DNA from: Kofleriaceae bacterium
Lineage (GTDB): Bacteria > Myxococcota_A > Polyangia > Haliangiales > Haliangiaceae
Direction of reading: 5' to 3'
Length of the DNA: 64,000 nt
Assembly (NCBI GenBank): GCA_018057825.1
Contig: JAGPCY010000019.1
Location: 62,001 to 126,000, forward strand
Below are positions 33,696 through 41,645 of the stretch, piece by piece. The position numbers and the translations under genes are program-made. Every line of letters begins with the position of its first letter. Position 1 is the stretch's first letter. The notes under the pieces are model-generated. The model made no database searches. It was not told where the DNA came from and saw nothing but the letters and a program-made list of their open reading frames with translations.

Positions 33696-34165
33696 TGCGT
33701 GTGAACCATGAGTCCTTCAGCCCACCGGAGCACGCGTGGGCGGTCAACGACGCGAACGTCCAGAGCTACCGCGCGTTCGGCGTGACCTCCCAGTCGTTGC
33801 TCCTTGTCTGTGGCGTCGTGGCGGCAGCTTCGTCCCTCGCCGAATGGGCGGTGTGTGGGTTGGCGGCCATCGGCCTAGCACAGCTGCTGCTCGTTTGGTG
33901 CCAGCCGGTGTGGGCGCGCGTAAAGATCGTCGACTACTACAAACTTCAATGTGGCTTGACGGAAGCCGAGCAGCGACAGTTTCAACGAAGCTGCCGGGAA
34001 GCAGAGTACGTACGCGATCCAGTGGCGCGCGCGCGGGCGAACGAGGCACTTGGTCGACCAGGGCTATCGTGGCTGCGTGAGACTCGCAGACGCTTCGACG
34101 TTCTGCTCCCGTTGATGTACGCAACCGCTTGGGCCGTCGTCATCGGCGCACGACTGGCGAAGTGA
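33692..34165 (+). CDS. Small three-helix membrane protein, TIR-Nudix partner
   Basis: This 157-residue protein has a helical hairpin at ~35-52 and ~53-70, a conserved-looking cytoplasmic part (KIVDYYKLQCGLTEAEQ, EYVRDPVARARANEALG, RETRRRFD) and a third helix at ~137-154. The topology resembles small predicted pore or membrane effectors (SLATT/RipA-like in outline), but no family is certain. Its GTG or ATG start (33692 or 33695) overlaps the TIR-Nudix stop, so the two are translationally coupled. It has the same low GC as that gene. A likely reading is a membrane effector triggered by the TIR-Nudix product; this is inference. Confidence 0.72.
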   Translation: MMRVNHESFSPPEHAWAVNDANVQSYRAFGVTSQSLLLVCGVVAAASSLAEWAVCGLAAIGLAQLLLVWCQPVWARVKIVDYYKLQCGLTEAEQRQFQRSCREAEYVRDPVARARANEALGRPGLSWLRETRRRFDVLLPLMYATAWAVVIGARLAK

Positions 34166-34187
34166 TCACACGCGGCGCCGGCGCCAC

Positions 34188-34652
34188 TCAGGTGAAGATG
34201 ATCTGGGCGCCGTCGGCGAGATCGTAGAAGTCGCCGGCGGTGATGATCTCCTTGACCTGGGGGACGAGCTCTTCTTTCTTGCGCTTGAACATCTGCATGG
34301 CGAGCTCGCAGCCGTAGAGCTCGGCGCCGGCCTCGTCGAGGATCTGCAACATCTCGCGGACGCTGGGCAGCGACAGCTCGGTCATCTGCTTGCGCATCAT
34401 GCGGCCGGCGAGGCTCTCCATGCCGGGGAGGCCGGCGAGCATGGTGGGCATGCCGGAGGCGGGGTTGCCGGCGAGGTTGACGTGGAGGTGATCGACCTTG
34501 CTCTCGGTGACGACGTCGAGGCCCCAGAAGGTGAAGAACACGAAGGCGTCGATGCCGGACTGGCGCGCGGCGTTGGCCAGGATGAGGGCGGGATAGGCCT
34601 CGTCGAGACCGGCCTTGGAGCAGATGATCGCGACCTTACGATTGGCAGTCAT
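34188..34652 (-). CDS. DsrE2-like sulfur carrier protein
   Basis: This 154-residue protein matches the DsrE/DsrF/DrsH superfamily: VAIICSKAGLDEAYPALILANAA at the start, then FVFFTFWGLDV and the conserved YGCELAMQMF with its cysteine near residue 114. DsrE2-type proteins move persulfide sulfur between partners such as TusA and DsrC. It starts 12 bases after the DUF1641-DsrC gene, placing it in a sulfur operon with that gene and the SQR-like gene. Confidence 0.86.
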   Translation of the reverse strand: MTANRKVAIICSKAGLDEAYPALILANAARQSGIDAFVFFTFWGLDVVTESKVDHLHVNLAGNPASGMPTMLAGLPGMESLAGRMMRKQMTELSLPSVREMLQILDEAGAELYGCELAMQMFKRKKEELVPQVKEIITAGDFYDLADGAQIIFT

Positions 34653-34664
34653 GGGAGAACGCTC

Positions 34665-35633
34665 CTATAGGCACCCGGCGGGCTTGGGCAGCCCGGCGAG
34701 CTTGGCGATGGCGCGCCCGGGCGCCTTGGGGAACAGGGCGTAGATGTCTTTGGTCGCGACGTTGGCGACCTGGGTCAACCGGCGGATGTTGGGCGACACG
34801 CCGGTGGTGGCGAAGTCGGCGCGGGCGACGTCGATGAGGGCCCAGTGGGCGTCGGTCAAGGTCAGGCCCTCGGCGGCGGCGATGGCGACGCCGAGCTCGC
34901 GGGTCCAGGCCTTGGCGTCGACGAGATAGCCGTCGGCGGTGACGGCGACGCCGTCGATGGTGCCGGCGGCGACGGCGGGCTTGGTCGATGGCACGGCGCA
35001 GGCGGCGGCGGGCGGCGGGGCCTTGGCGGCGGGGGCCGGCAGGCGCTTGGGCGGCGGCGCGGCGCGCTCGGTGCCGAGCACCTTGCGGTTGCGCTTGGGC
35101 CCGAGGATCTCGGCCAGCTTGGCCTGGCGATCGTCGGCGCGCTGCTGCTTGGCGGTCATGGCGTTGACGCCGTGACCGACCCGGCGCAGGACCTCGAGCA
35201 TCACCGCCATGCCGCGCTGGACGTCGTCGTCCTTGGTCGCGCGCATCATGCCGAACAGGCCGACCGGCTTGGTCTCTTCGGCGTGCTCGATGGCCTCGGC
35301 GGCGTCGGCGGCGAGGCGCAGGGTGTCGGGCTGGGTCAAGGCGCGGACGGTCTCGAGGATCGCGACGGTGGCGTCGCCGAGCTGACGGACGTCGTCGGCG
35401 CTGAAGTGCGCGAGCACCTTTTGGCCGATGCCGCCGAGCTCGCGGACGAAGGCCAGGGTGCCGTCCTTCTCGAGGCCATCGAGCTTGGTGATGGCGCTGC
35501 CCAGGGCGGCCCGGGCGATGGGCGCGAACTCGTCGTACAGCTCGCCGCGGCGGGCGTCGCGCTCAACCAGGATGGCGAGCTGCGCCGACATCGCGTCGAG
35601 ACGGGCGGTCAGGGCTTGCAGGTCGGTGGTCAT
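34665..35633 (-). CDS. DUF1641-DsrC/TusE fusion protein
   Basis: Residues ~1-185 contain a DUF1641-like helical domain (KLDGLEKDGTLAFVRELG, KPVGLFGMMRATKDDDV). After an Ala/Pro linker of ~50 residues, the last ~105 residues form a DsrC/TusE domain: DGYLVDAKAWTRELG, DAHWALIDVARADF, and the end AGLPKPAGCL. The penultimate Cys321 of DsrC is present. The second cysteine, ten residues upstream in true DsrC, is missing, so it cannot form the DsrC disulfide and is more TusE-like. ATG 35633 is preferred to 35639 because GAGGAG is then seven bases away. It is followed 12 bases later by the DsrE2-like gene and preceded closely by the SQR-like gene. Confidence 0.84.
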   Translation of the reverse strand: MTTDLQALTARLDAMSAQLAILVERDARRGELYDEFAPIARAALGSAITKLDGLEKDGTLAFVRELGGIGQKVLAHFSADDVRQLGDATVAILETVRALTQPDTLRLAADAAEAIEHAEETKPVGLFGMMRATKDDDVQRGMAVMLEVLRRVGHGVNAMTAKQQRADDRQAKLAEILGPKRNRKVLGTERAAPPPKRLPAPAAKAPPPAAACAVPSTKPAVAAGTIDGVAVTADGYLVDAKAWTRELGVAIAAAEGLTLTDAHWALIDVARADFATTGVSPNIRRLTQVANVATKDIYALFPKAPGRAIAKLAGLPKPAGCL

Positions 35634-35644
35634 GGTCATCCTCC

Positions 35645-36874
35645 TCACGCGACCTGCTTGCCGGCCAGGAGCATGCGGTGGTCGAGGGGCAGCTCTTTGC
35701 CGGCCAGGAGCAGGTTCCAGTAGATCCACTTGAAGGCCAGCTTGCCCCAGTGGTTCACCTCGCTCTCGCCGAGCAGGGTGAAGGGCCCGAGGCCGGGCAG
35801 CGGGAACTTCCCGGGCAGCGGTTCGGTGGTGTAGTTGAAGTCGATCAACATCGCCTTGCCGTGACCGGTCTCGATGAAGCAGTTGGCGTGGCCGTCGAAC
35901 TCCGGCACCAGGGGCCGACCGGCGATCGCGCGCAGGAGGTTGTCGACCAGGACGTCGCTCTGGAAGTGAGCGACCGCGCCGGCCTTCGACGCCGGCAGAT
36001 CGGTGGCGTCGCCGATGACGAAGACCCGGTCGAGGCCGCGGGCGGCCAGGGTGTGCTTGTCGGTCGGCATCCAGCCGCCGAGGTCGCCGAGCTTGGAGTC
36101 GGTGATGACCTGGGCGCCGCCGTGGATGGGGATGGTGACCAGGAGATCGTAGGGCTCCTCGCGGCCGTCGTAGGCCTTGACGACGCGGCGCTGGCCGTCG
36201 ACCTCGGCGATCGCGAAGTCGCCGACCACGCCGATGCCGCGCTCGGCCAGCATGCCGCCGAGGTGGGCCGACGCCACCGGCTTGGTGAACGCGCCCTCGA
36301 GCGGCGTGGTGTAGACGATCTCGACCTTGTCGCGCAGACCGCGCTCGGTGAAGAAGGCCTCGGCGAGGAACAGGAACTCGAGCGGCGCGACCGGGCACTT
36401 GATCGGCATCTCGGCGACGTTGACCACCAGCCGGCCGCCGGTGAAGCGGTCGAGGGCGGCGCGCAGGGCGCGGGCGCCGTCGAGGGTGTAGAAGTCCGAC
36501 GCGGTGTCGTGCCAGCCGGGGCCGGTCAGGCCGGGGGTGGACTCGGGCAGGATCCGGCTGCCGGTGGCGACGATCAGCCAGTCGTAGGCGATGCGCTCGC
36601 CGCCGAGGAGGCTGACGGTGCGGGCCGCGGGATCGATGCGATCGATCTCGGCCAGGCGCAGCTCGACCCGGGGATCGACGGTGCGATGGCGCGGCCGGGT
36701 CAGCTCGTCGTCGCGGTACATGCCGAAGGGCAGGAACAGGAGGCCGGGTTGGTAGACGTGCTCGTCGTCGCGGTCGAGGACCGTGACCCGCCAGCTCGCG
36801 GGCAGGACCTTGACCAGGCGATTGGCCATCATCGTGCCGGCGGTCCCGGCGCCCAGGATCAAGATGCGCTGCAT
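35645..36874 (-). CDS. Sulfide:quinone oxidoreductase-like flavoprotein
   Basis: This 409-residue protein has the FAD-binding GxGxxG motif (LILGAGTAGTMMANR), a second ATGSR FAD loop and the RVFVIGDATDLP dinucleotide motif. Only two cysteines are present, Cys160 (MPIKCPVAP) and Cys332. Both lie in positions that resemble the paired catalytic cysteines of sulfide:quinone reductases, while the third one seen in some members is absent. The C-terminal amphipathic region (LAFKWIYWNLLLAG) may attach it to the membrane. It begins the sulfur operon with the DsrC fusion and DsrE2-like genes; sulfide or persulfide oxidation to quinone is the likely reaction. GGAGG lies before the ATG. Confidence 0.86.
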   Translation of the reverse strand: MQRILILGAGTAGTMMANRLVKVLPASWRVTVLDRDDEHVYQPGLLFLPFGMYRDDELTRPRHRTVDPRVELRLAEIDRIDPAARTVSLLGGERIAYDWLIVATGSRILPESTPGLTGPGWHDTASDFYTLDGARALRAALDRFTGGRLVVNVAEMPIKCPVAPLEFLFLAEAFFTERGLRDKVEIVYTTPLEGAFTKPVASAHLGGMLAERGIGVVGDFAIAEVDGQRRVVKAYDGREEPYDLLVTIPIHGGAQVITDSKLGDLGGWMPTDKHTLAARGLDRVFVIGDATDLPASKAGAVAHFQSDVLVDNLLRAIAGRPLVPEFDGHANCFIETGHGKAMLIDFNYTTEPLPGKFPLPGLGPFTLLGESEVNHWGKLAFKWIYWNLLLAGKELPLDHRMLLAGKQVA

Positions 36875-37113
36875 GGCTCCTCCGCCTCGCTGGCGAGGCG
36901 ATGAGCGGTAGTGCAAGGGCCGTGACAGGCCGTGGGCCGGGCCCGCAGCGGCCCCCGGACCAGCGCGGGACGGGATCCGGCCGTGCGCTCGGCCCGGCGC
37001 CGCGCAGGGCGTGCGTGGCGATGCGCGACCGCCGCAGCGGGTGCGGAGATCCGACGGTCAATCGATCGATTGAAGGTCGGCGAGGTCCGCGCGGTCGGCG
37101 AGCCCGGGCGCGC

Positions 37114-37566
37114 TCAGCGCCGGCGGCCGAGGGTGGTCAGGCCGATGGGCGCGGCGATCTCGGTGGCGTTGGCGGTCTGGGTGTGGTTGCAGTCGGAGGT
37201 CGGGTCGGCGGTGACCTGGGCCCGGAGCGCGCGGTTGTGGCGCAAGAGCACCTCCTGGGCGGCCGGCGGCAGGTCGTGATCGACCATGGCCTGGCGCCAC
37301 AGCTCGAGGCGGCGATCGAAGTGACCGCCGAGGATCGGCGAGCGGCGGTGAGCCTCGCGGAGCGGTCGGCCGGCGTAGGCGACGTCACCGCCGAGCATGC
37401 GCGCGGCCAGCTCCCACTCGCGCTCGATCAGGTGCGCGCGGTCCTTGCCGACGAACAGAAAGCCGATCATGACGTCGGCGAAGACCCGCTCGTAGAAGTC
37501 GGCGACCATGGCGCGCAGCCGCGCGGCGCCGACCTGGTCGAAGAGCGACGGCTCGGCCGCGGTCAC
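37114..37566 (-). CDS. Truncated haemoglobin-like globin
   Basis: This 150-residue protein has a short globin fold (about 110 residues): MVADFYERVFADVMIGFLF early, then GRPLREAHRRSPILGGHFDRRL with probable proximal His82. A C-terminal extension of ~40 residues is rich in Thr/Asn/His and contains Cys. The group II/III assignment is uncertain. Its GTG at 37566 overlaps the stop of the molybdopterin oxidoreductase gene (GTGA), so it is made together with that enzyme. Oxygen protection or NO chemistry is plausible, but the sequence does not fix it. Confidence 0.78.
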   Translation of the reverse strand: MTAAEPSLFDQVGAARLRAMVADFYERVFADVMIGFLFVGKDRAHLIEREWELAARMLGGDVAYAGRPLREAHRRSPILGGHFDRRLELWRQAMVDHDLPPAAQEVLLRHNRALRAQVTADPTSDCNHTQTANATEIAAPIGLTTLGRRR

Positions 37567-39683
37567 GCGGCGGCTCCGGCGGCGGTGACGGTGACCGGCT
37601 GGCCCGACAAGATCGCGGTGCCGGTCAGGGGATCGACCGCGGCGGGATCGAGGACGTCATTAACGCTGACCCCGGCGTGAGCGCCCGCGATCGCCAGGCG
37701 GATGCCGGGGCGGTGGTGGCCCCAGCCGTGGGGCAGGCTGACGACGCCGGGGGCCAGCTCGTCGGTCACCTCGACCGGGGCCACGACCGCGCCGACCGGG
37801 CTGGCGATCTGGGCCAGGGCGCCGTCGGTGAGCCCGCGGGCCGCGGCGTCGGTCGGGTGGATCTTGAGGGTGCAGCGCGCCGGCCCCTTCACCAGGCGGG
37901 CGCTGTTGTGCATCCACGAGTTGTTGCTGCGCAGATCGCGGCGACCGATCAGGACGAGCTGATCGTCGACAGGCGCGGACAGAGCGGCGCGCAGGCGCGC
38001 GAGATCGCGCTCGTAGATCGGCGGGACCAGGACGATCCGCCGGTCGCGGGTGCGCAGGCGCCCGGGCAGGCGCGGCTCGAGGGGCCCGAGGTCGAGGCCG
38101 TGCTCGGCGGCGGCGAGCTTGGCCAGGGACAGCTTGTGCGGGCCGACCCGCAACCCGAGGTCGAGGATGCGCTCGGGCGGCACGGCCCGGGCCGCGCGCA
38201 CGGCGAGGTCGCGGACCAGGCGCGGCGCGAACAGCCGCGCCGCCAGCTCGGCGTAGATCTCCCAGTCGTGGCGCTGCTCGGGACCGCGGGCGAAGACCGC
38301 CTTCGAGTAGCGGGCGACGTTGCGGACCGCGAAGGCGGCGAAGGCGAGATCGTAGTCAGTGCGCTCGAGGATCGAGGTCGGCGGCAGGATGACGTGAGCC
38401 AGGCGCGTGGTCTCGTTCAGGTGCGGATCGATCGAGACCATGAACTCGAGGCCGGCCAGGGCGCGCTCGAGGCGCGGCCCGCCCGGCGCCGACAGGACCG
38501 GGTTGCCGGCGCTGGTGATGAGGGCGCGGACCTGCCCCGGCCCCGGGGTCTCGATCTCGTCGACCAGGGTCACGGCCGGCAGCTCTCCGCCAAACTCCGG
38601 CAGGCCGCGGACCCGGCTGCGCCAGCGATCGAAGCCGCCGTCGAAGCCGAGGGTGCGGGCCAGGGGCACGACGTCGACCGCCGGGGTCGAGAACATCAAC
38701 CCGCCCGGCGCGTCGAGGGAACCCAGGACGACGTTGGCGGCGTAACACAGCCACGCGGCCAGGCCGCCGAAGCGCTGCGTGCACACGCCGAGACGACCGT
38801 AGATGACCGGGCGCTGGGCGGCGATCAGGCGACCGGCCAGCGCGACCAGGGTCGCGGTCGGCACGCCGGTCATCGCCGCGGTGCGCTCGGGCGGGAAGTC
38901 GGCGGCGATCGCGGCCAAGCGGTCGAGCCCGTCGGTGATGGCGGCCAGACGCCCCGGGCGCGCCAGCTTGCTGCCGAACCAGACGTGGAGGAGCGAGAGC
39001 AGGAACGCGGCGTCACCGCCGGGCCGGATCGCGACGTGTTGATCGGCGAGCGCGGCGGTCTCGGTGCGGCGCGGATCGACGACGATCACCGCGCCGCCGC
39101 GCGCCCGCACCGCCTTGAGCCGGGCCTTGACGTCGGGCGCGGTCATGATGCTGCCGTTGGACGCGAGCGGGTTGGCGCCCAGGGCCAGGAAGCAATCGGT
39201 GCGATCGAGATCCGGCACCGGCAGGAGGACCTGCTCGCCGAACATCGTCAGCGCCGCCAGCATGTGCGGGAGCTGATCGAGCGACGTCGACGAGTAGGCG
39301 TTCTTGGTGCCGAGCTTGCGCAGGAAGAGCTGGCCGTAGGTCAGGAGCCCGAGGTTGTGGACGGTGGGGTTGCCCTGGTAGACCGCGACGGCGTCGTGGC
39401 CGTGGCGGGTCCGGATATCGCGCAGGCGATCGGCGACCAGGGCCAGGGCGTCGTCCCACGGCACCTCGCGCCAGGTCGCGCCATCGCGCACAAGCGGCCG
39501 GCGCAGGCGATCGGGATCGTGGTGCAGGTCGGCCAGGGCGGTGCCCTTGGGGCACAGGTAGCCGCGCGACAGCGGGTCGGCGTCATCGCCGCGGATCCCG
39601 GTGACCCGGTCGCCGTCGACCTCGATCGCCACGCCGCAGGTAGCCTCGCACAGCGGACAACTGCGATAATGCGTCGTGGCCAT
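37563..39683 (-). CDS. Molybdopterin-dependent oxidoreductase
   Basis: This 706-residue protein has an N-terminal 4Fe-4S site (CPLCEATC, then YLCPKG), the molybdopterin domain (for example GNPTVHNLG and FLALGANPLASNGS) and a C-terminal MGD-binding domain ending near IASPVGAVVAP. It belongs to the formate dehydrogenase/nitrate reductase-like superfamily; the substrate is unclear, and the active-site metal ligand is not a visible Cys or Sec in the usual position. There is no TAT signal, so it is probably cytoplasmic. ATG 39683 is supported by a TTGGGC-17-TAGACT pair upstream. It is coupled to the globin gene. Confidence 0.84.
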   Translation of the reverse strand: MATTHYRSCPLCEATCGVAIEVDGDRVTGIRGDDADPLSRGYLCPKGTALADLHHDPDRLRRPLVRDGATWREVPWDDALALVADRLRDIRTRHGHDAVAVYQGNPTVHNLGLLTYGQLFLRKLGTKNAYSSTSLDQLPHMLAALTMFGEQVLLPVPDLDRTDCFLALGANPLASNGSIMTAPDVKARLKAVRARGGAVIVVDPRRTETAALADQHVAIRPGGDAAFLLSLLHVWFGSKLARPGRLAAITDGLDRLAAIAADFPPERTAAMTGVPTATLVALAGRLIAAQRPVIYGRLGVCTQRFGGLAAWLCYAANVVLGSLDAPGGLMFSTPAVDVVPLARTLGFDGGFDRWRSRVRGLPEFGGELPAVTLVDEIETPGPGQVRALITSAGNPVLSAPGGPRLERALAGLEFMVSIDPHLNETTRLAHVILPPTSILERTDYDLAFAAFAVRNVARYSKAVFARGPEQRHDWEIYAELAARLFAPRLVRDLAVRAARAVPPERILDLGLRVGPHKLSLAKLAAAEHGLDLGPLEPRLPGRLRTRDRRIVLVPPIYERDLARLRAALSAPVDDQLVLIGRRDLRSNNSWMHNSARLVKGPARCTLKIHPTDAAARGLTDGALAQIASPVGAVVAPVEVTDELAPGVVSLPHGWGHHRPGIRLAIAGAHAGVSVNDVLDPAAVDPLTGTAILSGQPVTVTAAGAAA

Positions 39684-39690
39684 CGGCGGC

Positions 39691-39719
39691 AGTCTACTCG
39701 AACCCACCGAGGGGCCCAA
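39691..39719 (-). promoter_or_regulatory. Candidate promoter of the molybdopterin gene
   Basis: On the minus strand TTGGGC (39719-39714) and TAGACT (39696-39691) are 17 bases apart, and TAGACT ends seven bases before the ATG at 39683. A leaderless or nearly leaderless transcript is predicted. Confidence 0.5.
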
Positions 39720-39758
39720 GCAGCGGCTATCCTCGGGGCGCCCCGCGGGCGCACGGTC

Positions 39759-41645
39759 ATGACCACGCTCACCCTCGACGAGTTCCACGCGCTGCACCCG
39801 TGGCCGAGCCGCTTTGGCGACGGCAAGCGGGTCGAGTTCCTGTGGCCCTTCGATCTGGCGGCGCCGCCCGACGCGGTGTGGCGCGCGACCAGCGACACCT
39901 CGCGGCTCAACCGCGCGCTCGGCACGTCCGAGATGCGGTTCACCGAGAAGGACGGTCAGCGCTTCGGGTGGTCGAAGAGCGGCGGTCGCGTCCACACCTG
40001 GCGCGAGGTGCCGTGGAGCTGGGTCGCCGGGCAGTGGCTCGAGTGCGTGCGGATCTACGATCGCGGCTATCCCCGGCTCCTGCACGCGGTCCAGCGGGTC
40101 GAGCCGCGCGGCGACGGCAGCCGGTTCTACGCCTATTTCGGGTTCGTGCCGCGGGGCGCGGTCGGCGCGGCGGCGCTGCGCCTCGGCTTCGGCGCGCTGC
40201 ACAAGGACTACCGCCGGGTGCTGGCCGAGCTCGACCGCCAGCTCACGAGCGCGGCCGGCGCGATCCTGCCGGCGGCGCCGCCGACCCTGCCCGACGACAC
40301 CCGGGCCCGCCTCGACGCGATCGCCCGCGAGCTGCGCGGCAAGGGGCTCGACGGCGACGGCGTCGATCGGCTGGTCGGGTTCGTGGCCACCGGCGACGAG
40401 CTCGAGGTCGGGCGGATCCAGGTGCGCGAGCGGGCCCGGGCCTGGGGCCTCGACGAGGATCGCCTGCTGGCGGTGTGCCTGCACGCGACCCGGGCCGGCC
40501 TGCTCGAGCTGTCGTGGGACATCGTGTGTCCGCACTGCCGGGGTAGCGAGGGCGTGCCGACCCTGGGCGACCTGCCGACCGCGGCGCGATGCGAGACCTG
40601 CCTGCTCGACTTCGGCACCGATCGCGAGCACGCGGTCGAGATCACCTTTCGCGTCCACCGTTCGATCCGCGAGGTCCCGGAGCGGCACTTCTGTTCGGCC
40701 GAGCCGGCGCGCAAGCACCACATCGCGGTGCAGTGGCTGGTGCCACCGGGCGAGCGGATCGAGCTGGCGCCGCGGCTGGCCCGGCGACGTTACCGGACCC
40801 GGGTCGAGGGCGAGGAGCGCTACGGCTACCTCGACGTCGACGACCGCGGCGCCGAGCAGGTGGCGTGGACCGCGACCGCGACGCCGACGATCCAGGCGGT
40901 GGCGCCGGCGCCGCGCCTGGCCCTGGCCAACGACACCGCGGCCGACGCGTTGTTCGTGGTCGAGGACGGCCAGTGGTCCGACGTCGCGCTGCGCCCGGGG
41001 CGGCTGTTGTCGTTCCAGGAGTTCCGCGACCTGTTCAGCGAGGAGTACCTGGGGGCCGACGTCCAGCTCGCGATCGGCGAGCAGACGATCTTGTTCACCG
41101 ACATGGTCGGCTCGACCTCGCTGTACGCGACCCGCGGCGATCCGGCGGCCTTCGTCGAGGTCCGCCGCCACTTCACCGAGGTGTTCCGGTTGATCGCCGC
41201 CCACCGCGGCGCGGTCGTGAAGACGATCGGCGACGCGGCGATGGGGACGTTCGGCGATCCGCTCGACGCGGTCCGGTGCGCCAAGGCGCTCCACGATCGG
41301 TTCCCGCCGGGCTGCGCCGACTCGGTCGCGGTCCTGCGGATCTCGATCAACACCGGGCCGTGCATCGCCGTGCGGTTGAACGCCAACATCGACTACTTCG
41401 GCGGCACGGTGAACATCGCGGCCAAGCTCCAGGCCCTGGCCGAGGGCTGGCAGATCGCGATGAGCGCGGCGACCTACGAAGCGCCCGGGGTGGCGGCCTG
41501 GCTCGACGAGCACGGCGCCGCGGTCGAGCGCCTGGCCTACCGCTCGGCGGCGTTGCCCGACGAGATCGCGGTCCGGCGCTGGACGGTCTACCCGGCGCCG
41601 GCGTCGGCGGCGCGGCCCGACGAGCCAGGCCTCACGCCCGGGTGA
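39759..41645 (+). CDS. SRPBCC / zinc-ribbon / class III nucleotide cyclase
   Basis: This 628-residue protein has an SRPBCC-like N-terminus (WPFDLAAPPDAVWRATSDTSRLNRA in part), then a segment with CPHC and CETC (residues ~255-290) that looks like a four-Cys zinc ribbon as in DUF5939 proteins. It ends in a class III nucleotidyl cyclase domain from residue ~445. The metal Asp is in FTDMVGST, and the second one is in VVKTIGDAAMG, where the Lys suits adenine over guanine. The product is therefore probably cAMP; cGMP is not excluded. There is no membrane helix. Its last 14 bases overlap the convergent CFA-like gene. Confidence 0.85.
   Translation: MTTLTLDEFHALHPWPSRFGDGKRVEFLWPFDLAAPPDAVWRATSDTSRLNRALGTSEMRFTEKDGQRFGWSKSGGRVHTWREVPWSWVAGQWLECVRIYDRGYPRLLHAVQRVEPRGDGSRFYAYFGFVPRGAVGAAALRLGFGALHKDYRRVLAELDRQLTSAAGAILPAAPPTLPDDTRARLDAIARELRGKGLDGDGVDRLVGFVATGDELEVGRIQVRERARAWGLDEDRLLAVCLHATRAGLLELSWDIVCPHCRGSEGVPTLGDLPTAARCETCLLDFGTDREHAVEITFRVHRSIREVPERHFCSAEPARKHHIAVQWLVPPGERIELAPRLARRRYRTRVEGEERYGYLDVDDRGAEQVAWTATATPTIQAVAPAPRLALANDTAADALFVVEDGQWSDVALRPGRLLSFQEFRDLFSEEYLGADVQLAIGEQTILFTDMVGSTSLYATRGDPAAFVEVRRHFTEVFRLIAAHRGAVVKTIGDAAMGTFGDPLDAVRCAKALHDRFPPGCADSVAVLRISINTGPCIAVRLNANIDYFGGTVNIAAKLQALAEGWQIAMSAATYEAPGVAAWLDEHGAAVERLAYRSAALPDEIAVRRWTVYPAPASAARPDEPGLTPG

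Noticed and set aside
37677-39758. Long open frame running into the cyclase gene from far upstream
   Set aside because: The part before 39759 is antisense to the molybdopterin gene; the cyclase protein starts at 39759.
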